A DNA stretch of 6,429 nucleotides, taken from assembly GCA_038745295.1 (NCBI GenBank), contig JBCDLN010000239.1, positions 1 through 6,429 of the forward strand, written 5' to 3'. The position numbers and the translations under genes are program-made. Under the pieces are notes generated by a model. That model was given only the letters and a program-made list of their open reading frames with translations, was not told where the DNA came from and searched no databases. Origin of the DNA: Acuticoccus sp038745295 (GTDB taxonomy: Bacteria; Pseudomonadota; Alphaproteobacteria; Rhizobiales; Amorphaceae). Of the stretch, positions 1 to 5,269 are shown in pieces (the stretch's first letter is position 1; each line of letters opens with the position of its first letter).

Positions 1-28
1 ACGGCACGCAGTCCGCAGTTGAAACAAG

Positions 29-34
29 AAGGAG
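29..34 (+). promoter_or_regulatory. Shine-Dalgarno of proX, decides a TTG start
   Basis: AAGGAG lies 7 nt before the TTG at 42 and 13 nt before the next in-frame ATG at 48. The normal 5-9 nt spacing favours TTG as the initiator. The frame stays open to the left edge of the window, so an upstream start cannot be strictly excluded, but this motif makes one unnecessary. Confidence 0.65.
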
Positions 35-41
35 CAGACAT

Positions 42-1076
42 TTGAAGATGCTAGCCCTCGCCACGGGCCTTGCCCTGGCGCCCATTCTTGCAAGCCCAAG
101 CGCAGCAACAACCGCTTGTGACGGCCTTGACCGACCCGTCGTGTTCGCCGGTCTCGATTGGGATTCGGCTGCCTTCAACAACGCTGTGGCCATGTTCATG
201 ATCGAGCACGGCTACGGCTGCGAAACCGACAGCATCCCAGGATCAACCATCCCGCTCTTCAACGGCCTCATCCGTGGCGACGTTGATATCTACATGGAAG
301 CGTGGATCCCCAACATCAAAGACGCGTGGGACGCCGCAACGGCGGACGGCACAGTCTCGTCCATTGGCGTATCGTATCCTGACGCAACGCAGGCCTGGTT
401 TGTCCCGCGCTATATGGTTGAGGGCGATGACGCGCCGGCGCCGGACCTCAAGTCCGTCACCGATCTTCCCAAATATGCAGACCTCTTCCGCGACCCCGAA
501 GAGCCGGAAAAGGGGCGGTTCTACAACTGCATCCTCGGTTGGGGGTGTGAGGTGATGAACACCAAGAAGCTCATCGCCTACGGCTTAACCGAAGAGTTCA
601 CCAACTTCCGCCCCGGCACAGGCGGCGCCTTGGCGGCCGCGATCGAATCCTCGATCCTGCGCCAACGGCCCATCTTTTTCTACTACTGGGGACCCACCTG
701 GGTGCTGGGCAAGGTGAGCGACGACATCGTCACTCTTGAAGAGCCACCCTACGACGAAACCACCTGGCAAGCCCTTGCCGATACCGCCATTGACGATGTG
801 AAGTCTGGCACGGCGGCGACTGCTTGGCCCACAGTGGCAGTGGACATCGCCTCAACACCTGAGTTCATCGAGGCAGCGCCCACCATCGTGAAATTCTTTG
901 GCAATTTCGCGCTGAATGCGGACATCATCTCCAAATCGCTCGCCTACATGCAAGACAACTCCGCCAACGCTGACGAGGCTGCCGTCAACTGGCTGAAGAA
1001 CAACAAAGATGTTTGGGGCGGCTGGGTCGATGACGACGTCGCAAAGCGGATCGAGTCAGCGCTCGCATCAAGCTAG
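42..1076 (+). CDS. proX: ProX-type glycine betaine/quaternary-amine ABC transporter substrate-binding protein
   Basis: Periplasmic receptor that captures a quaternary amine or related compatible solute and delivers it to the ProW/ProV importer encoded directly downstream. The 344-residue product (from TTG at 42) starts with a short basic n-region and a hydrophobic stretch (residues 4-17) ending in a small-residue segment (18-25), a Sec-type signal peptide. C26 has no leucine-type lipobox before it, so a lipoprotein is unlikely. The rest is one OpuAC-type bilobed domain. Recalled E. coli ProX aligns well: its cage tryptophans W65, W140 and W188 match W88 (EAWIP), W167 (GWGCE) and W216 (YYWGPTW), and its C136-C142 disulfide matches C163-C169. 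The C-terminal tryptophan-rich segment (317-328) also matches. W40 and W119 are further aromatic candidates, as in related choline (ChoX) or TMAO (TmoX) receptors, and C26/C60 may form a second disulfide. Family assignment is secure; the exact ligand is not. Confidence 0.93.
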   Translation: MKMLALATGLALAPILASPSAATTACDGLDRPVVFAGLDWDSAAFNNAVAMFMIEHGYGCETDSIPGSTIPLFNGLIRGDVDIYMEAWIPNIKDAWDAATADGTVSSIGVSYPDATQAWFVPRYMVEGDDAPAPDLKSVTDLPKYADLFRDPEEPEKGRFYNCILGWGCEVMNTKKLIAYGLTEEFTNFRPGTGGALAAAIESSILRQRPIFFYYWGPTWVLGKVSDDIVTLEEPPYDETTWQALADTAIDDVKSGTAATAWPTVAVDIASTPEFIEAAPTIVKFFGNFALNADIISKSLAYMQDNSANADEAAVNWLKNNKDVWGGWVDDDVAKRIESALASS

Positions 1077-1092
1077 GCGAAGCATCAATTAC

Positions 1093-1117
1093 CCGGCCGG
1101 CGCACCGCGCTGGCCGG
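1093..1117 (+). terminator. Intercistronic GC-rich hairpin between proX and proW (attenuator or 3' stabiliser)
   Basis: Positions 1093-1103 pair with 1107-1117 as an 11-bp stem with one G-U pair and a 3-nt loop (ACC). It is followed by the pyrimidine tract TTCTCCTTT (1118-1126). It begins 16 nt after the proX stop and ends 34 nt before the proW start. The shape is that of a leaky intrinsic terminator. Operons of this kind often carry such a hairpin after the binding-protein gene, either terminating part of the transcripts or protecting the 3' end of the processed proX mRNA. The U-tract is interrupted by C, so full termination is not expected. The structure is seen directly; the role is inferred. 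Confidence 0.65.
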
Positions 1118-1151
1118 TTCTCCTTTATCCTGAAACAAAAACGAAGCCGGT

Positions 1152-2075
1152 ATGGACGAGCAGCAGCAGCCCTCATTCTTCGAGAACCTCATCAACAACT
1201 TCAATGATTGGTTCTTCCTCGACGGAACACTCGGTCGGTCTATCCGATCTGCCACCAACGACTTCGTTCGCTATCTCGTGATCCACTATGGTGACGCCTT
1301 CGAAGCGTTCTCCAACTTCTTGCTTGCGGCGCTCGTGTGGCTTGAGGACTTGTTGGACCACACCCCCGTCCTCATTATCCTCGCTGTCGTTGGGCTGCTT
1401 GCCTACGCTGCCTCGCGCAAAACGAGCCTTGCTGTGGGGATGGTGCTGGGCCTTTGGTTCGTGGGCGCGCTCGGCCTTTGGGATCAGGCGATGCAGACTA
1501 TCGCCATCATCACGGTCGCGGTGGTGATATCGGTTGCGATCGGCATCCCTGTCGGCGTCCTCGCAGCGCGATCTGACCGCGCCCGGGCACTGGTGAACCC
1601 GGTGCTTGACCTGATGCAAACGATTCCGAGCTTCGTCTACCTCATCCCCGCGGTGATGCTGTTTGGCCTTGGTAAGATCCCCGCCGTTCTGGCAACAGTC
1701 ATCTACGCGACGCCACCCCTCATCCGGTTGACCGACCTTGGCATTCGCCAGGTGGACCGGGAGATTGTGGAGGCAAGCCGCGCGTTTGGGGCCACACGCT
1801 TTCAGATGTTGATTGGCGTACAGATCCCCCTCGCGCTCCCCTCCATCATGCAGGGCATCAACCAAACCATGATGATGGCGCTGGCAATGGTCGTGATCGC
1901 CTCCATGATTGGTGCACGCGGTGTGGGTGAAACAGTTCTCATCGGCCTCCAACGCAATGATGCCGGGCAGGGCCTCATTGGCGGTATCGCCATTGTGGTG
2001 CTGGCGATCATCTTCGACCGGATCAGTCAAGCCGCCGGTTTGCGTGCGCAAAAGTATCGTTCCGTGGCGCACTAA
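1152..2075 (+). CDS. proW: ProW-type betaine ABC transporter permease
   Basis: Inner-membrane channel subunit of the importer. The 307-residue product fits the ProW/OpuAB family (E. coli ProW about 354 residues, OpuAB-type about 280). An N-terminal polar and amphipathic tail (residues 1-48) precedes hydrophobic segments at roughly 51-66, 72-87, 92-110, 113-138, 158-186, 237-255 and 275-289. The BPD_transp_1 region covers about 115-290 and contains the conserved cytoplasmic EAA loop (207-230, starting EASRAFGAT and ending in IPLALP), which docks onto the ATPase. ATG 1152 is the only usable start, because an in-frame TGA lies at 1131-1133 with no other start codon between. The Shine-Dalgarno is poor (GAAG, 5 nt away), which together with the upstream hairpin suggests lower expression than proX. 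The long open frame on the opposite strand is a GC-bias shadow. Confidence 0.93.
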   Translation: MDEQQQPSFFENLINNFNDWFFLDGTLGRSIRSATNDFVRYLVIHYGDAFEAFSNFLLAALVWLEDLLDHTPVLIILAVVGLLAYAASRKTSLAVGMVLGLWFVGALGLWDQAMQTIAIITVAVVISVAIGIPVGVLAARSDRARALVNPVLDLMQTIPSFVYLIPAVMLFGLGKIPAVLATVIYATPPLIRLTDLGIRQVDREIVEASRAFGATRFQMLIGVQIPLALPSIMQGINQTMMMALAMVVIASMIGARGVGETVLIGLQRNDAGQGLIGGIAIVVLAIIFDRISQAAGLRAQKYRSVAH

Positions 2076-2128
2076 GCGTCACGCCCCGTATCCGGCGCGG
2101 GTTGCGCCACGAATGACCGCGTTGGTCG

Positions 2129-2167
2129 CGGGTAGGGTGGTCCGGCACACAACGGCGCCCTGACCCG
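2129..2167 (+). promoter_or_regulatory. Stem-loop abutting the proV ribosome-binding site
   Basis: In the proW-proV gap, 2129-2133 (CGGGT) pairs with 2163-2167 (ACCCG). After a single bulged G at 2162, 2134-2139 pairs with 2156-2161, including one G-U pair. A further 3-bp helix (2142-2144 with 2153-2155) can form inside. The 3' arm ends at the base before the GTGAGGAA that carries the proV Shine-Dalgarno. A smaller competing hairpin, 2117-2121 with 2127-2131, shares three bases (2129-2131) with the left arm, so the two are mutually exclusive. No T-run follows, so it is not a typical terminator. A role in mRNA processing or translational tuning is inference. Confidence 0.4.
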
Positions 2168-2169
2168 GT

Positions 2170-2175
2170 GAGGAA
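2170..2175 (+). promoter_or_regulatory. Shine-Dalgarno of proV, decides the ATG start
   Basis: GAGGAA lies 10 nt before ATG 2186. It overlaps the alternative GTG start at 2168, which has no purine-rich motif of its own upstream. This supports ATG 2186 as the real initiator. The resulting N-terminus (MALIEVKNV) also matches where E. coli ProV begins. Confidence 0.65.
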
Positions 2176-2185
2176 AGCGACGACT

Positions 2186-3424
2186 ATGGCCCTAATCGAA
2201 GTCAAGAATGTCACGAAGATCTTTGGCCCAAATCCCAAGGAGGCTCTCGCGCAATACCGGGCTGGCCTGAGCAAAAGCGAGCTCCTTGAGCACACAGGAC
2301 ACACAGTCGGGCTCTCCGACGTGACCCTCACGGTGGAAAAAGGTGAGATCTTTGTGGTGATGGGCCTGTCAGGGTCAGGCAAGTCCACCCTCATTCGGCA
2401 CTTCAACAGGCTGATTGAACCCACCGACGGACAGATCCTCGTCCACGGCAAAGACGTGCTCAAGCTCTCAACGCGCGATCTTAAAGGGTTGCGGCGCACC
2501 ACCATGAGCATGGTGTTCCAGCGCTTTGGTTTGATGCCGCACAGGACGGTTCTGCAAAACGTTGCCTACGGGCTTACCATCCGCGGATTGACGAAGTCCG
2601 AGCGGGAAGACAGGGCCCGCCACTGGGTTCAGGTGGTGGGGCTGGCTGGCTATGAGAACCAGTATCCGACCCAGCTATCAGGCGGCATGCAGCAGCGTGT
2701 GGGGCTCGCCCGCGCGCTTGCAACGGATGCAGAAATTCTTCTCATGGACGAGGCATTTTCAGCGCTCGATCCGCTGATCCGCAGCCAGATGCAAGACCAA
2801 CTCATCGAACTGCAGGCCGAGCTTGGCAAAACCATTGTCTTCATCACCCACGACCTTGATGAAGCTCTCAGGCTTGGCGATCACATCGCCATCTTGAAAG
2901 ACGGGCGCCTGTCCCAAGTGGGGACGCCACCTGAAATCCTTCTGAATCCGGCCGACGACTACGTGGCTGACTTTGTGCGCGATGTGAACCGCGCCCGCGT
3001 CCTCACCGTCGATGTGGTGATGAAGCCGCCTAAAGCGCGTCTCACGGGCGAAAACATCGAGCGGGCGCTTGATGACATGCGCCGCGCCGGCGCCAGCTAC
3101 GGCTACGTGGTTGATGAAGGCCGGTTCCTGGGTGTTGCCTTTGAAGATAAGCTTGAGGCGGCCATCTCCGACAAAGCCGACGATCGCGACCTCTACGAAG
3201 TGGTGGAGGAAGGGCCCACCCTTTCAGCCGATGCCGCCCTTGAAGTGGCGCTCCCTGCAGCCCTTGAAGCCGACTATCCGGTGCCGGTGGTGGACGACAA
3301 AGGCAAGCTGATGGGGGTTGTGTCCACCCGGGAGATGTCGCACGTGCTGGCTCCACCTGCGGCCAACGAAGACCATCCCGCACAGCCTAATACACCGGCA
3401 CCCGGCCGCGCTGCTGCCGAATAG
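2186..3424 (+). CDS. proV: ProV-type betaine ABC transporter ATP-binding protein with CBS pair
   Basis: Cytoplasmic ATPase that powers betaine-type solute import through ProW. From ATG 2186 it is 412 residues, close to E. coli ProV (400). The N-terminal insert before the P-loop (residues about 14-42, containing GLSKSELL) is characteristic of ProV/OpuAA. All catalytic motifs are intact: Walker A GLSGSGKST (60-68), Q-loop Q112, signature LSGGMQQR (164-171), Walker B ILLMDE (184-189), D-loop SALD (192-195) and switch H222. Residues about 275-390 form two CBS repeats, the module that in OpuA-type transporters senses ionic strength or nucleotides and gates transport. The last 20 or so residues are rich in Ala and Pro, a probably disordered tail. 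A start at GTG 2168 would add six residues but lacks a Shine-Dalgarno. It is the last gene of the proXWV unit; no convincing terminator follows. Confidence 0.94.
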   Translation: MALIEVKNVTKIFGPNPKEALAQYRAGLSKSELLEHTGHTVGLSDVTLTVEKGEIFVVMGLSGSGKSTLIRHFNRLIEPTDGQILVHGKDVLKLSTRDLKGLRRTTMSMVFQRFGLMPHRTVLQNVAYGLTIRGLTKSEREDRARHWVQVVGLAGYENQYPTQLSGGMQQRVGLARALATDAEILLMDEAFSALDPLIRSQMQDQLIELQAELGKTIVFITHDLDEALRLGDHIAILKDGRLSQVGTPPEILLNPADDYVADFVRDVNRARVLTVDVVMKPPKARLTGENIERALDDMRRAGASYGYVVDEGRFLGVAFEDKLEAAISDKADDRDLYEVVEEGPTLSADAALEVALPAALEADYPVPVVDDKGKLMGVVSTREMSHVLAPPAANEDHPAQPNTPAPGRAAAE

Positions 3425-3454
3425 TCCAGCGGGGCGGTGCATCCACACCTTGAG

Positions 3455-3607
3455 TTAGGACGCGAAGGCCAAGGGGTTAGCGTCGTCGGCCTGGCCCTTC
3501 GGCTGCTCTGGCGTCCAAATCAAAGCCCAGCCGCGGCCGGTAAACCTTGGCCACTCTCCAGTCTTGAAGTGGCGCAGGCTGCCCACTGCCGATAAGACGA
3601 TGCGCAT
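3455..3607 (-). CDS. Possible small protein, 50 aa, unknown function
   Basis: This reading frame lies on the minus strand wholly inside the 210-bp gap between proV and the synthetase gene. It starts at ATG (3607-3605) and stops at TAA (3457-3455); a TAG sits immediately upstream of the ATG, fixing the longest form at 50 codons. The product has a hydrophobic start (MRIVLSAVGSL), a Trp-rich middle (W19, W27, W31, with the segment GRGWALIWTPEQP) and a polar end. By hand count about 80% of third codon positions are G/C against about 57% at first and second positions, a pattern typical of real genes here. Against it: no Shine-Dalgarno precedes the ATG, it is short, and I recognise no family. It could be a real small gene, a decayed fragment of a longer one, or chance. 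Confidence 0.3.
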   Translation of the reverse strand: MRIVLSAVGSLRHFKTGEWPRFTGRGWALIWTPEQPKGQADDANPLAFAS

Positions 3608-3634
3608 CTAAGGCGGCACGGTGAGGATGGGGCG

Positions 3635-5224
3635 ATGATTCGCCTGGCGGACTTTCATAGCTACGACGACGCGATCGGTCGGTTCTGCTGGCCGCAACCC
3701 ACGCTCTACAACATCGCCTCAGCGTGTTGCGATGATTGGGCGATCCGCCAGCCCGATCGACCTGCTTTGGTGGTGGCCGATGAACGGGGCCGGCCCACCA
3801 CACTCAGCTACGGTGGCCTCCAATCCCTTGTGAACCGCTGCACCAATTCCCTTGAGGCCATGGGGGTGATGCGTGGGGACCGGGTGGCCATTCATCTTGG
3901 CCAAACCATTGAAACGGTTGTGGTGCATTTGGCTGTCTATAAGCGGGCTGCCATCGCGGTGCCTTTGGCGGCTGTGTTTGGACCTGAGGCCATCGGCTAC
4001 AGGATGGACCACGCCGGCGCGAAGGTGATCGTCACAGCGTTTGATGCGTTGGAGCGCCTGCCTGCCCTTGAGGCGAAGGTGGTCAGCGTCGGCGGTGGTG
4101 CGAACGATCTAGCCGCGCTGATGGCAAAGGCTGCACCAACTGCAAGCACCGCACAAACAGGGCCTGACGACCCTGCCATGATGATTTTTACATCGGGCAC
4201 GACGGGGCTTCCCAAGGGGGCGCTCCATGGCCACCGGGTGTTGCTGGGCCATCTTCCAGGCGTGCAGATGCACCACGATTTGATGCCGCAGCCTGGCGAC
4301 ACCCTGTGGACGCCCGCCGACTGGGCGTGGGCTGGCGGGCTCCTCAATGTCCTGTTGCCTGGGCTGGCCATGGGGGTGCCTGTGGTGGCCCAGCGCGCGC
4401 CAAGGTTTGATCCCCAAGAGGCGCTCGATTGGGCGGGTGAGGCGGGTGTGCGCAACGCATTCATTCCGCCCACCGCTCTTCGCATGATGCGCGATGTCAC
4501 CAAAGCCCCCACACTGCGCTCGGTGGGCTCGGGCGGTGAGCAGCTCGGTGCGGCAACGTTCTCTTGGGGCAAAGAACGGCTTGGTGTGACCATCAATGAG
4601 TTTTACGGCCAGACCGAGTGCAATCTTGTCCTGTCGAGCGCGTCACGCTGGGGGATTGCAACGCCTGGGGTGATCGGGCGCGCCGTGCCCGGTCACACCG
4701 TCGCCGTCATTGATGAAAGCGGCGCTGTCCTTCCCGATGGTGAGCAGGGGATGATTGCTGTGCACGCGCCTGACCCGGTGATGTTTCTGGGCTACTGGGA
4801 CAACGAGGCCGCCACGCGCGACAAGTTCATCGGCAACTTTATGACCACCGGCGACCAAGGGATCGCTGGCGATGAGGGGATCCGCTTCGTGGGCCGCGAT
4901 GATGATGTCATCAATTCGGCCGGCTACAGGATCGGGCCTGGAGAGATTGAAAGCTGCTTGGCCGGCCACCCCGCCGTGGCGCTTTGTGCTGTTGTGGGCA
5001 AGCCGGACGATGTGCGCGGCGAGATCGTATCGGCCTTCATCAAGCTTGCCACGGGGACCGAGCCCAACGATGCCCTTAAAGAGGACATCCAAGCTTTTGT
5101 GCGCCAGCGGCTCTCCGCCCATGAGTATCCGCGCCAGATTACCTTTGTGGCTGACGTGCCTCTCACCACCACGGGCAAGGTTATCAGACGCGTTTTTCGG
5201 GAGGGAACGTCGCCTTCGAACTGA
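3635..5224 (+). CDS. AMP-forming acyl-CoA synthetase (medium-chain/acetyl-CoA synthetase-like)
   Basis: Cytoplasmic enzyme of the ANL (AMP-binding) superfamily: it adenylates a carboxylic acid with ATP and transfers the acyl group to CoA. The 529-residue product has the usual length and every core motif: the phosphate-binding loop TSGTTGLPKG (186-195), YGQTE (324-328), TTGD (404-407), the hinge region GRDDDVINSAGYRIGPGEIE (420-439), and TTGK (512-515), where K515 is the adenylation lysine and a known acetylation site in this family. The segment DWAWAGGLLNVLLPGL (229-244) resembles bacterial medium-chain-type synthetases rather than long-chain FadD. A good Shine-Dalgarno (GAGG at 3623-3626) sits 8 nt before ATG 3635. 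The gene is separated from proV by 210 bp, so it may have its own promoter. The acyl substrate cannot be read from sequence: short/medium-chain or branched acids are likeliest; betaine-derived acids (carnitine/butyrobetaine or DMSP catabolism) are a speculative option given the transporter. Confidence 0.9.
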   Translation: MIRLADFHSYDDAIGRFCWPQPTLYNIASACCDDWAIRQPDRPALVVADERGRPTTLSYGGLQSLVNRCTNSLEAMGVMRGDRVAIHLGQTIETVVVHLAVYKRAAIAVPLAAVFGPEAIGYRMDHAGAKVIVTAFDALERLPALEAKVVSVGGGANDLAALMAKAAPTASTAQTGPDDPAMMIFTSGTTGLPKGALHGHRVLLGHLPGVQMHHDLMPQPGDTLWTPADWAWAGGLLNVLLPGLAMGVPVVAQRAPRFDPQEALDWAGEAGVRNAFIPPTALRMMRDVTKAPTLRSVGSGGEQLGAATFSWGKERLGVTINEFYGQTECNLVLSSASRWGIATPGVIGRAVPGHTVAVIDESGAVLPDGEQGMIAVHAPDPVMFLGYWDNEAATRDKFIGNFMTTGDQGIAGDEGIRFVGRDDDVINSAGYRIGPGEIESCLAGHPAVALCAVVGKPDDVRGEIVSAFIKLATGTEPNDALKEDIQAFVRQRLSAHEYPRQITFVADVPLTTTGKVIRRVFREGTSPSN

Positions 5225-5269
5225 AGCCAACCGGCCGTTCTGCGTCCCATCTGCGGCAGCGCGCCGGGG

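Noticed and set aside
1173..2072. 299-codon open frame on the minus strand opposite proW
   Set aside because: It is the complement of a GC-rich permease gene; the translation is rich in His, Asp, Asn and Arg with no fold-like pattern, whereas the plus strand has the clear EAA loop and membrane helices.
2168..2185. GTG start for proV at 2168
   Set aside because: No Shine-Dalgarno upstream of it, and the GTG overlaps the motif that serves ATG 2186; homologous ProV proteins begin at the equivalent of 2186.
3463..3501. Possible terminator after proV (CGAAGG at 3463 with CCTTCG at 3496)
   Set aside because: The stem is short, has a bulge and a long loop, and no T-run follows; it also lies inside the candidate small ORF.
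3564..3596. Possible promoter for the synthetase gene (TTGAAG ... GATAAG)
   Set aside because: The spacer is 21 bp, outside the usual 16-19, and each hexamer matches only partly.
3997..5230. Minus-strand open frames of 199 and 195 codons opposite the acyl-CoA synthetase
   Set aside because: Shadows caused by high GC; the plus strand has all adenylation motifs without interruption.
5225..5269. Possible bidirectional terminator in the convergent gap
   Set aside because: Only CCGGC/GCCGG with a long loop and a small palindrome CTGCGGCAG are present; no U-tract on either strand.
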